Below the pieces are notes generated by a model, which worked only from the letters and a program-made list of their open reading frames with translations, made no database searches and was not told the DNA's origin. This document shows positions 1 to 10,377 of a DNA stretch of 64,000 nt, one piece after another (position 1 is the first letter of the stretch; the number at the start of each line of letters is the position of its first letter). The stretch is from Druceiella hillmani (taxonomy: Eukaryota > Arthropoda > Insecta > Lepidoptera > Hepialidae). Location: the NCBI GenBank assembly GCA_039881145.1, contig JAYKKI010000150.1:1054001-1118000 (forward strand), in the 5' to 3' direction. A program made the translations under genes and the position numbers.

Positions 1-850
1 TTACACACCAATTAGTAAAACAACACAAGAATTCCGTATTAAACATACTGCAGTTGAGAGAGAAAATTATCGGCAAAAAATCAATAAATTTGTGGGAAAA
101 GTCGTTTTCCAATAATTTTATAAGGAGAAAATCCGTATTGACATTTTTTTTAAATCAACATAAATTACATTTCACAAGTATTTGTGATGTAAAACAGTGG
201 TGACGAAAACAATGACATTTTTTTATTAATGCTCATGGATTTCTTAGGATAAAAACTCCATTATCTCACAATTAATTGCTACTCCATTATCGTGTTTCTT
301 ATTTCAAATATTTTTGCAAAGACTAAAACGGTTCCATAATGCTTAACAATAAGGTCTGCTTGTTAAGCATTACAGAACCATCAGGATTCACATCACATTC
401 ATCAATTTCATATCAAAACTATTTCAAAGAAATTCAAATTGCACTGACCACCACTGCTAAGATAATTATTACTATATAGCTTCTTGTTTCAAAATTCAAC
501 TAAATCTGGTGTCAAGATTAGTACACAATTAAACTGCTGTACGAGGGTAAGACTGAATTTTTTTAGAAGAGGGCACTTGTAATAATGGTAATAAAATAAT
601 AAACTCAAATTAAAAAATGAAACTTTAGTAATCCATTGAGTTATTTTGCTTGAATATGTCATTTGTTTTTACAAATTGGTGACAATATGAAAGGTGTATC
701 ACAAAAAATTATCAATTTAAATTTTTAGACTTTCATTGTGGTCTCAATCAACAACAAAATTATCAACTTAGATTGGTGTCTATGCTGAAGTCCCAACCTG
801 TGCTACAGTTTACAACTGGTTTATATTGTGAATTGCATGGAAGATAACAT
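1..850. other. AT-rich sequence, no gene seen
   Basis: No convincing coding exon was found on either strand. It probably belongs to an intron of the snf-like gene that enters from the right on the minus strand, because no exon continuing its RRM was found between here and 2153. The only structure seen is an imperfect inverted repeat at 330-379 (arms of 20 nt). Confidence 0.4.
330..379. repeat. Imperfect hairpin, 20-nt arms
   Basis: The left arm at 330-349 (GGTTCCATAATGCTTAACAA) is complementary to 360-379 with two mismatches, leaving a loop of about 10 nt. Nothing else identifies it. It could be a small MITE core or chance. Confidence 0.5.
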
Positions 851-1690
851 GCAATTCACAACAAAGTGGTGCTGTGCAATTCGCAACAAAGACTGATTAG
901 AGCATAAACTATCAGCAGATTCAAGTAAATTTAGACATTGATATGAGTCAAGTATGAAAAATTTTACAAGAAAAATGGGCATCAAGAAGCTTTGTACTAA
1001 ATCACATTGATTCAAAATTGATTCACATGGAAACACAATCATATTGATTGTTGCCGCAAAATATTAGAAAAATTTCAAGGTCACACAAATTGTGTATTCA
1101 ACATGTCACGGGTGACAAATGCTGTATACTCTGTTACGAGCCGCAAAACTAAGAGGCAGCCTGTGCAGTGGGTGTTTCCTTCCAAAAGTTGTCTGCAAAG
1201 ATGAAGAAAAGACGAGTGCTGGAAAAAATATAGTCACCTTGTTTTTCATATGGGTGGTTTATTATGCAATGAATATTCTGGAAAATAAAAGAACTTTTAC
1301 TGGAGATTGGTATAACAGTCGAAAATAATCACAGTGGAATTCTCCTTCACCATCACAATAACATGTACACTTCACTCTCGGTCAAATGAACAACTGAATA
1401 TTTAAGTATGTCAAATATAGAAATTATGGATCATCCACCATACAGCTCCAACCCCACACAGTGTAATTTCTATTTACTCCCAAGAATAAAAGCTAAACTG
1501 TGAATACCATTTCCAGATACTGAAGAAGCGATGATTGCCTTCAAAAAAGCTGTGGAAAAGACATCCAAGGAAGAGTTGGCCCACTGCTTCTCTCAGTAGT
1601 TCCATCAAATAAAATGATGCCTACAGTGCCACATAGACTACTTTGAAAAACAATAAATAAATTACAAACTTGCTAGTTTGATCCATTTTG
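850..1690 (+). pseudogene. mariner transposase relic
   Basis: Reading through several frames gives the ordered motifs of an insect mariner transposase. A DIDMSQV...KILQEK stretch lies near 935-985. A V-T-G-D-K plus CYEP segment near 1105-1145 corresponds to the usual V-T-G-D-E and YDP. Next comes an RQPVQWVFPSK-like segment near 1150-1190. Then LLHHHNNMYTS (usual LLHDNASAHTS) lies near 1342-1375, HPPYSSNPTQCNFYLLP (usual HPPYSPDLAPCDFFLFP) near 1433-1485, and a terminal DYFEKQ near 1635-1655. The catalytic Asp positions are changed (K for E after D, H and N for D), and stops and frameshifts occur throughout, so it is dead. The terminal inverted repeats were not located. It lies downstream of the snf-like exon and is probably intronic to that gene. 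Confidence 0.85.
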
Positions 1691-2152
1691 TATTACCGCT
1701 AATATAAGTATTTTTTTATGAACCATGACTTTTTTTTTTCTTTGACTGATTTAGAGGAATTTACTAAATTATTACTGCTTCGATGGCTGATCTTGCAGTG
1801 TATTCAATTCATAATATATTTTCAATTTTGTTTCCCAGACGTTAAGGTACATAGGTACATTTAAATAAAACTTTTGAATGCCCTATGATAAAACATTAAT
1901 AATACCACCTGACATGCAGTTTTTGCATTAAATCTCAACAAGTAATGAAAATACACTTTTTTTGAGATAATAAAAAATATTTTATTTTTACACTTTGACA
2001 GGTTTTTTTGTGTATTAAATTACGGTGAATCTTTAGTCCGTGTATCAGATCTGTATGATGGACTTTAGTGACAAATTAAAAACCAAGAAAATATTAATAT
2101 TTTGAGGTCAATCGTTAAGTACATTAATTAAAAATATAGCAAAAAATATTAC

Positions 2153-2780
2153 CATAGGTTTATCATAAAAGGGGAAGCCTTGCATGCTTCTGATAGCTAC
2201 GTTAGCACTAGAAATCTCTTTAAATATGACAAATGCTTGACCACGCATCTTGAAAGTTTTTAAAGCAATTATTTCCAATATTTGGCCAAACTGAGAAAAA
2301 ATGGCATATAGTGATTTCTTCAGTTCTTCCTTTTTAATCTTTTCATTGAGATTGTTGATGTAAATAGTATGGTTTGGTCGGATATCAAGTGCTGAAAAAA
2401 TACAAAAATCAAAATAATTTTATCATTTTTAATTATTTTCTTTTTTAAATGATGTGTGTCTAACACTAAAAATCGTTGGGGCAATAATTTTTATGTGAAA
2501 TAAACAGAGGCGAAAACCCTACCATTTCAAATACTGGTGTAAGGTAGCAAAACGTTTCCGAAAGGAAATACAAGTACCAACATATTAAATTCATTGCACT
2601 TCACTATTGATGACTAAAAAATAGAAATTTATAAAGTTTTCGACTTTTAAACATGAACTAAACCTATTACAAGAACTTTACGTATTTTAACAACCGCATA
2701 GGTTAGAATAAAAAAATAATGGTACTTAAAACAACTGATTCAGAAAAAAGCCTAGAAATATAACATAAATACTTACTCAT
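2153..2780 (-). CDS. snf: snf-type U1A/U2B'' snRNP RNA-binding protein, N-terminal part
   Basis: This encodes the first RRM of the SNF (sans fille)/U1A-U2B'' family, which binds U1 and U2 snRNA hairpins in the nuclear spliceosome. Two coding exons are visible. Exon 1 is only ATG A at 2780-2777, followed by the donor GTAAGT. Exon 2 is 2391-2153 after a TTTTTTCAG acceptor and ends with a GTAATA donor, leaving a phase-0 junction. Together they give 81 codons. RNP2 (IYINNL) and RNP1 (RGQAFVIF) are both intact, as are the family-typical [19 protein letters not shown] helix and the FPFYDKPM end of the RRM. The linker and second RRM are not found in the remaining 2.1 kb and should lie beyond the left edge. 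The splice sites and an intact frame argue against a pseudogene. U1A and U2B'' cannot be separated on this part; insects usually have the single gene snf. Confidence 0.9.
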
Positions 2781-3290
2781 TATTTCTTACTGTTGAAGTT
2801 GTTTTGTGAATAGAAAATTTTTAATAAGTTAAATAAAAATATCAAAGCAACGCTAATACAACAATGCCATAGGTATTATCTATGGCCATAGGCTTTAGCT
2901 GTGGGCTTTAGTATAGGATCTGTGCCATAGGCCATAGATATCTTTATCTTTGATTATATGGCGTACCGTATCTGTTCTGTGACATAGCGTTCGTTCCCTC
3001 CATAGAGAATCTTTGCCAATGTCAAATGTGGATAAACGGCTATGCAACACTGATTAAGTCATATTTCGTATATCTGTCATTGTCGCTTCTTAACAAAAAA
3101 ATAAACTATACAGTAAAACAAAAATTAAGTAAGAGGTTCACTACAGTTAAATAAAGTGAATAAAAAGTTAAATTTAAAACAGGAGTACAAAATAAGTATG
3201 TACACATACATAAAAACAAAAATAAATACGAATTTAAATATGAAAGATTTTATCTTTTGATGTCGTTCTTTCTTATGTACTGAATGATTA
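2781..3290. promoter_or_regulatory. Upstream region of the snf-like gene
   Basis: This is the 5' flank of the snf-like start codon. It contains several short repeats of the palindromic word TATGGCCATAGG (around 2868-2940) and the 14-mer CCGTATCTGTTCTG near 2967-2980, which recurs upstream of E(z) and in a dispersed repeat at 27.75 kb. No TATA box is evident. A regulatory role is inferred from position only. Confidence 0.3.
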
Positions 3291-3299
3291 ATCCTATAA

Positions 3300-4280
3300 C
3301 GGGTTTGTTGGCAATAGATAAAAGTGATCTTATGTTAATGGGCAATTGAATTTTATATTTTAATAATTTGTAAATAAATGTAGGAAATCTATTATTTAAC
3401 GTACATGGAAAAATGATATGATTAGATCATCTTCTCCAAACCGACAGTCGCAAATTGGAGATTCTCTAACACGCAGCCTAGCCAAATGGGTAGGAATAGA
3501 ATAATGATTCAAACGCATGTAACATACCATAGAGGTTTCCTTTCGAGTAAAAGTGAATTTTGAAAACTAAGGTTTTGAGAGTGTAAAAGATTGGATCTAG
3601 AAATACCCCGCACCCGTAATCTGGGATGATCTTTTCCACGCCCTCTGCCAGTCAGATGTCATCCAGGAACGAGTCAGGCGAAAGAGATTTTCAATTAAAT
3701 TAATAGTGAGACATGGTTCCCCGTTCACGGCGGCGATCCGAGCTTTTGCTTCGACTATTTCATTACCTACTATTCCACAGTGGCTAGGGATCCATGCAAG
3801 AACGACATCGAATCCCGATTTCTCGAAAGCAAGCAAAGTTACTTGATCTGGAGAATCAGAAAGCTACAGTTAGAAGAAAAAATCTTTTGAGTAGAACATA
3901 ATTCATGGCCTCCGCAATAGCCCGGCATTCCCCATAGAACACCGAAGTATGCCGAATGAGCGGTGGTTGGACATTAAAATGACACTCCAACATAGTTATC
4001 TCTCAGGATTTTTGATGCATCTGTATATATTCTCGTCTAATCTATCCAAAAAGAATTCAAGGTAGAATTGAACAGTAAATTGGCATTTCTGGACTCGTTC
4101 TTACCTCCAAAACACAAATTTATGTTTGGCATGTGAAATACTGAGTCAAGTGGAAAACTATAGAGAGGGGGGGGGAGAGAAATTTTGGCAAACGGGGTTC
4201 GAGAGGGATTTGAATATTTGGAAGCTAACGATAAGAAGAGGTCGGGTCCTAAAAGGCCAAAAAGGAGCATGCTGAGCTAA
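3300..4280 (-). pseudogene. Non-LTR retrotransposon relic: RNase H and 3' end (Jockey/I-like)
   Basis: On the minus strand, a YTDAS motif near 4035-4010 opens an RNase H fold. It is followed by a GECRAIAEA-like segment near 3935-3905 and then VVLAWIPSHCGIVGNE near 3808-3760, the characteristic RNase H block of Jockey/R1/I-group LINEs. After it comes a degraded Cys-rich tail (CDCRFGEDDL, near 3450-3420). The reverse transcriptase upstream of 4280 was not recognised, so this is a 5'-truncated or interrupted copy. The coding stretch at 4037-4270 leading into the RNase H is open but frame changes occur around it. The clade is uncertain. Confidence 0.75.
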
Positions 4281-4559
4281 GCTTCTCTGTTATATATTGT
4301 TAAGGATTGTCGGTGTTACTCGATAAAACTAGACTTTGTAATACTCAAATTAGACTTTGTAACACTCGTTACCCTTTAATGAGGAATGTATACACCAATG
4401 TCGAGTTGAAATTATGAGCAGAGTATACTAACCAAATCATTCCCTGGGTACCTGTCATTGTTGATTAGTAAAATTAACTATTGGAAAAATAGACAGAAAA
4501 AATGATCCGATTCTCATGACATATTAAAATGTAACTCATTTTTAAAAGTATTTATATTT

Positions 4560-5700
4560 AAAGAAAGTCCGTATTTATGGAAGAAAGACCTACATCTTGT
4601 ATTCATCATCCTAGAAAAAGCTTTTGATCGCGTACCTAGAGATCCGCTTTGGCAAGCTTTGAGATCACAATTAGTCCAAGAACACTATATATCCTTTATT
4701 AAAGATTTATACCAAGGAATAACCACAAGGGTTAGTAGCCCCTCAGGACAGACTGACAAATTTGAAGTTAAGGTCGGAGTTCACCAAGGATTCACAATTA
4801 ACCCGTTTTTGTTTTATTTATTTATGAACTATATCACGAAACATCTGCAAAAACCTGCACCTTGGACACTGCTGTAGGCTGATGATATAGTTCTTATTGC
4901 CGAAACTTAAATAGAACTACAAGGACAACTAAATGCTTGGCAACAGGTACTAGAGAGGCGAGGTCATAGAGTGAACAGAGACAAGACTGAATACATGCGG
5001 TATGACATGTCGGGAAATAACGCCAACGAAAACTCATCAGTGATGATTGAAGGAACATCTCTGAAGAAGGGGGAAAAAAGTATCTCGGTTCAGTCGAAGG
5101 TCCGAAAGACAGCTCTGAAAAAGACATCCAGCACAGAATATAACTGCCTGGCTAAAATGGAGATCACTAACCGGAGTATTATATGACGCTAGAATGCCCT
5201 TCAAACTTAAAGGCCGAGTTTACAAATAACCAGTAAGACCAGCGTTGATGTACGGGTCGGAATACTGGCTGATGAGAAAGGTGGGTGAACAAAAGATACA
5301 CGTCACAAAAATGTAAATGGTACGTTGGGCCAGGGGAGTTACCATACTGGACAAAATAAAAAATGAATACATTAGAGGAACGTTTAAAGTCGCAAAAGTT
5401 GAGAGAAAATCGTTATCTATTCTGTGGTTTGCACGATGTTAGTACGGGCACGTTATGAGGGCAACGAAGACCATATGACGAAAGCAGTTGAAGACCATAT
5501 GACGAAAGCAGGTCGACCCACTGTTGCCTGGAAGAGCACTATAGATAAAGATCTTAAAATTATGAATTTGAGCCCAATGACAACACATGACCGACTGTTG
5601 AAGCGAAAATGTACGAAGAGAGCTAACCCCAAATAAGATATGGGACCATAGCCAGGAGAAAGATGAAGACGTTATGATAAACTAATCGAAATGTACTTTT
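4560..5700 (+). pseudogene. Non-LTR retrotransposon reverse transcriptase relic (RTE-like)
   Basis: Translation gives LEKAFDRVPRDPLW near 4612-4652 (RT block 3, D present), then a KVGVHQGF...PFLF segment near 4770-4815 (block 4). ADDIVLIAET follows near 4880-4908 (block 5, catalytic DD), after a stop codon in the position of the usual phenylalanine. A thumb/C-terminal region follows: PALMYGSEYWLMRK near 5240-5280, a GHVMRATK segment near 5445-5475 and GRPTVAWKSTIDKD near 5510-5555. The family usually has an endonuclease domain before the RT; that is missing, so the copy is 5'-truncated. Stops and frameshifts make it dead. An imperfect internal duplication (GACCATATGACGAAAGCAG, 5470 and 5494) disrupts the C-terminal part. 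It lies just upstream of a COX6B gene. Confidence 0.85.
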
Positions 5701-6029
5701 AAATTGTTATTACTTTTCACTGCGTTGTAGATATAATTAAGTCATATATTAAAAATTAACTCTAGTATAGAGCTATATACACGTATCATATATAAATTTT
5801 AATACTTTTCAATTAATAATATATAAATCCGTTATATTTAATTATACATTATAAATGAGTGGAAAATATAATGATTATTAACATACTGGTTTAAATTTAA
5901 TAAAAAATAAATGAATGATTTATAGGTTAGTTTCGTATTCTCAATTTAAATGTGATATATTATAATAACTAGAATAAATATTATAGCAATAGAATATTAT
6001 ATTTTATATTTATTTATCTTCTATAAATA
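5700..6029 (+). promoter_or_regulatory. AT-rich 5' flank of the divergent COX6B gene
   Basis: Very AT-rich sequence lies between the LINE relic and the start codon at 6030. The promoter and any 5' UTR exon should lie here, but no individual element stands out. Confidence 0.3.
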
Positions 6030-8734
6030 ATGCTTGACACAGAAATGATTAAAACTATGCGGATGGACCCTAGATTCCCACAACAAAATCAAACTCGGTT
6101 AGTATTAAAATATTTTTTTATTGCAGAATGAAAATAAATACATATTTCATGCCATTTATTACTTTGACAAAATAAATCAATGATCTCAATAATTTAAAAC
6201 ACGTATGTAACCGCGAATATATATAGTACGTCTTATAATGATTAATCGGCTGTTTATTCATAATGATTTATTCAGGTAACCATTTTCCACGTATATATAT
6301 ATATCAATCATATTTATAAAACATGTGATAAAAAGTTTAGTTTGCAGATCGTTCATCTTATAAAAACGACTTCCCTGATTTGGATGATACAGATTTTCAC
6401 TAAAAAAGTGATACGTGAACGAACTGTCAAATCACATCCAAAACATGGTGCAGTCGTCAATTTTTTACGCAATTTTAGTGAATTAATAGAAAACACTATC
6501 TTGTGTGGACGTTGATTTTCAAAAATGGGTTGTACATTTGTTCTATAAATATTTAAAATTAAAAAATCTTTTGGAACGAGCGATACGAAGAAACAATTTC
6601 ATACCGTCTAAGAACTCAAATATTTTTGCAAAATAGCTATTTTTTGTTCTCATGTGTGTTTGAACACAGATCAAAGTTGAAATTTCTCTCATACAAAGAA
6701 AAAAACAGTAAATGGAACTCGCATAATTAGCTTTAGAGATTAGAAAACGTAAGTTTCTAATACATGTAATATAGTCTCGTGTACCAGAAATTGTAAATTT
6801 CACACATCTAAACCTCATTTCATTAATGAAATTAAATAACATAAAACAAAATAATCCTCCTTAATCAAAACCAGCATATGTTTCAAATAAATTTGAGGTG
6901 TAAAACTTAGTTTTAGGTGAGATATTTTTTCCTTTAGCCTTTGCTTCCTTTTCTTCCAACTGGACTAAATTCCAACACAATATCATTTTAAATAAGCATA
7001 AAATTTCCTCATTTTTGATAACAAAAATAAAATTTTTCTGTAGGAAATATTTTGAAATTTACTTATATTGAATATATTTGGTGTTAGTTTTGTAGAAATT
7101 CATTATAATTTAATTTTTTGCAACTAAATGAAACTACGTGATGTAGTATTATTTCTACTTTATATAAATTCTTTACCACAACCTAGGTTTTGTTGTATTA
7201 CAAATCTTCAAAGTGGGCATTCTGTAAAGATTGCAAATAATACTACATTACGTAGTTTCATTTAGTTGTGAAAAATTAACAACATTTACTTATACCAACA
7301 CCCAGAATAGTTTTACCTGAACTTCTCAAACAGTCCATTTTGCAGGAAGCTGGTCCGGCCGGTAAGATAGTGTTGTATTACAGCATACACTTTTCCTACT
7401 CTGTTTCCATTTTCATTCATCGAACAATGGCATTTCAAAATAAAATGCAGAATCAAAAAATATAAATGTTGGAAATGCCGGCTGGCTGAGACATTCATGT
7501 AGCTGGCAGGATGAGGCAGCTTAACATAATATAATCACATATGCCAAATAGAGTGATCGATGCTAGAACATATACAATATACTGTGAATTTTAACAAGGA
7601 GGTGGTATGGCTACGGATTACCTTTTGTGTAGTAATATGTTGAAGAAAAATGAAATTAATTTTTTTTAAAACAAATGTGCGAGCTATTAATGGGAAATTT
7701 TATTTATTACATATATACCCAAAAATAATAAGCGTGAACGAGTAGTCCTGTAGATGTAGGTCAAATAGATACTATGCTCGGGGTGTCAAGAATTCAAATC
7801 TCACTGGTTGTAATTATCTTTCGATAGAAGATATTTATTGAATTTTAATTAAAAAATATTTTATAATTTTTATCACTTATTTTGTACATAAAGTGCATAA
7901 GTCAGCGTGACAGGAATCTAGTTTCGTATGCCACTGCTGCTCATTCTTTTTATTTTAATATTAAAAATATCATTTACTATAAATTCACTTTAAGTTCAGA
8001 TTACTCTTGTGAAAATCATGATTCATTTGTTGTACAAATTGTTAAAAGATCCGTTTTATATGTTTTTATGACAATTATCAATGTTTCTGTACCTAATCTA
8101 TTGTAATTATTAAAAAATAGTACATATGAAACAACCATATTTTTTTATTTGCAATTTTTTCATTTAAATTCATTACAGAAACAATTTTTTTATAATTATC
8201 ACACATGATAAACAAGTTAAAACCATAAATTGGTGCTGCAAAATTTTTATTTTTTATTTCCCTGTTTATTCTGAAATATACAATGTCACATTGGCTCATG
8301 ATATGTCTTACCACCCACATCTAAAAAATCTATATAATATGATAAGAGTTAATAAAATTAAACACAAATTATAAATGTTTGATAATTACAGCTGATTATA
8401 CCATTTGTGTTTGCATTATTTAATTTTCTTTTTTATGAATATATTCTTCTCACTTGAATAATGATCTTTATTGAATATTATGGGCAAGCAGATATATCTT
8501 TTATCAACTAATTTTGATATTCAAGCTTCTTTTATTCATGCATACAAATGTCATTCTTTTTACAGAGCATGCTATAAAAATTATTGCGACTTCTACAAGT
8601 GCAATCGATTACTAGGAAAAGGAAATGAACAATGCGATATATTTAAAATGATGTTTGAAACTCTGTGTCCCAAATTTTGGATAGAGAAATTTGATGACCA
8701 AAGAGAAAGGGGTGTTTTTCCTGGACCTATATGA
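6030..8734 (+). CDS. COX6B: Cytochrome c oxidase subunit 6B, divergent paralogue
   Basis: This is a small intermembrane-space subunit of mitochondrial complex IV. Two exons are supported: 6030-6097 (donor GTTAGT) and 8566-8734 (acceptor TTTTTACAG), joined through an Arg codon split CG|A. The product is 78 residues, close to the usual 80-86. The signature PRFPQQNQTR is at residues 14-23. The twin Cys motif is intact: CYKNYCDFYKC (C-x9-C) and CDIFKMMFETLC (C-x10-C). The end, GVFPGPI, matches the family. The N-terminus lacks the usual TAPFDP block and reads TMRMDP, and an extra Cys occurs inside the first C-x9-C. Start chosen: first ATG in frame, 17 nt downstream of an in-frame stop. A second COX6B gene points at it from the opposite strand, 298 bp beyond its stop. 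The divergence suggests a tissue-specific (for example testis) isoform, which is inference. Confidence 0.88.
6098..8565 (+). other. Intron of the divergent COX6B gene
   Basis: A 2.47-kb AT-rich intron with GT-AG ends. Apart from one MITE copy (7110-7279) nothing coding was recognised; the short open frames in it have no family features. Confidence 0.7.
7110..7279. mobile_element. MITE copy A (about 170 bp)
   Basis: Terminal inverted repeats of about 40 bp share the core AAATGAAACTACGTGATGTA followed by GTATTATTT. The same core with arms of the same order occurs at 53868-54058 and as a single arm at 62119-62185. There is no coding capacity. The interior contains CAACCTAGGTTTTG. The ends next to TTAA suggest, but do not prove, a TA- or TTAA-type target site. 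Confidence 0.85.
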
Positions 8735-9032
8735 AAAACATATGTTCATGTTATAATAAATCTTCAAGTTATGTTCAGAATAATGCCATATAAGTATAGT
8801 GCGGACTATTATATTCTATTATTCAGATAAATAAACATTTATTTGTTTAATAATTTATTTGGCTAATAACAACGCTCCAATGACATGTTAAATATATTGT
8901 TTCTAAAAAATTAAATTTCACAAGTATAATTGGTAAATAAATACATTTAAGTTACTTAGCAACTTATTTATTTAACATTCAACTAAACATACAATAATTT
9001 GATTTCATCCAAGTATATGTAGCAAGTTTAAC
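8735..9032. terminator. Shared 3' region of the two COX6B genes
   Basis: This 298-bp spacer must carry both polyadenylation regions of the convergent genes. Plus-strand AATAAA words occur near 8755 and 8828, and minus-strand AATAAA words (TTTATT on the plus strand) near 8850 and 8966. Which are used cannot be decided from sequence. Confidence 0.55.
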
Positions 9033-10010
9033 TTAGATTTTAGAAGGAAAGGTACCTTCCTCACGTTGGGAGTCCCACTTCTCTACCCATGCATGGGGGC
9101 ACATAGATGTGAAAACTTTCTTAAAATAATTGCAAGGCTCGTAATCGGTACCCCTCACTTTCTGGCACCTATGATAGTCCAGATAGCTTTGGAAGCAATG
9201 CCTGTAACAAATGAATGCATGTTAAATTGCTACATTTTTAAGCGCCGCTGCGAATATCTTTTGGTTTTCCATAAATTAAGCAAATTTAAATTACGTGGGC
9301 GAAAAAATGGTGTAAAAATATGCATGTAGTATGTTTGTGTGAAATAGTTTCAAACCAATTTAAAATATAAATTTTTGTCAATAGCACTTTTATAACCTAC
9401 AATAGAAATAAATATTACAATGTGTTGTATCCTTTCTTCAAATGACCTGAAAATTGATTTGATACTTTTGTGAATAAATTTTTGTAAAATTTTATAACTT
9501 TCATTAATTAAAATTTATCTTCAGGAAAGCCGATCTGAAGTAAGGAAAAATTTACAGATAGGTAAATTATTTTTTCCCCTTTGTTAAAACACATGATAGT
9601 TTTTGTTGGTATATGTAGATGACAAATTTTAACAATGTGTGAATTTGGTTTTAGTTATATTGAAATGAAGGAAAAGCAAATGAAATAATAATAATTTTAA
9701 ATTAATATTGGGACATTGATTTTCACAAATCTAGTGAACAGGTAATTATGCAGGTCATACTGATAGTGTAATGTGCAATTTCTAAAGTATACAATTTTTA
9801 CTGAAACGTTACTGAATATGACAAATGATAAAGTTAGCTTAGGTTTTGCAATATTCAATGGGGAGTAAATATTTTATATTATATGCAAGGAATTTCTACA
9901 TATACATATAGATATATATATACATACTTGGTTTGATTTTGGTTCGGGAAACGAGGGTCAAATGGAGCGGTGTGCAAGTCTGCCCCAGATTTGAGTGTCG
10001 CAAGAGACAT
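9033..10010 (-). CDS. COX6B: Cytochrome c oxidase subunit 6B, canonical copy
   Basis: A second complex IV subunit 6B gene. Coding exons are 10010-9928 (donor GTATGT) and 9201-9033 (acceptor TTTGTTACAG), giving 83 residues; the junction splits a Lys codon AA|G. The family block TAPFDPRFPNQNQT is complete at about residues 14-27. The twin Cys motif is CFQSYLDYHRC (C-x9-C) followed by CNYFKKVFTSMC (C-x10-C), and the protein ends EEGTFPSKI. A strong 3' splice site (CTTGTAAATTTCAG) lies five bases before the ATG, so a non-coding first exon further up is likely. Exon 2 is exactly as long as in the opposing paralogue (169 nt) and the intron sits at the same codon with the same phase, which shows common origin by gene duplication. 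This copy keeps all usual residues and is probably the housekeeping one (inference). Confidence 0.93.
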
Positions 10011-10377
10011 TTTTCTGAAATTTACAAGTAAGTTTTTACAATCATCTGAAAATTTAAGTTTTAATTGGTTAATGACTAAATATGGATTAGAAATAACACA
10101 TTTCTTAAAGACATAGTGATGATAATCAAGATCCAAGACATAATACAAACTATTATGTAATTAAAATAAATCATGTTGAAAAACAAATATTTATTTTGTA
10201 ATCTTATAATATGCAATACAATCGGTAAATTTCTTAAATAATCTAACAGTCTGCTTGAGACGTATTTTATAATCATGTCAATTCAAAGTAACCAAAAAAA
10301 TTACCCAATGTAATTTGCACATCATTAAAAAAAATTAAAACTTTTATAGCAGTTTATTTCTAACAGATAGTCAAGTT
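10011..10377. other. Intergenic region between COX6B (-) and the RS-rich gene (-)
   Basis: It contains the 5' flank of the canonical COX6B gene and the 3' UTR of the RS-rich gene. A minus-strand AATAAA lies near 10355-10350, about 25 nt after that gene's stop. No separate gene was seen. Confidence 0.5.

Noticed and set aside
7740..7810. tRNA-like GTCAAGAATTCAAATCTCAC sequence
   Set aside because: Resembles a T-arm superficially, but no acceptor, D or anticodon arms could be folded around it.
9066..9329. 87-codon plus-strand open frame
   Set aside because: It is the antisense of exon 2 of the canonical COX6B gene.
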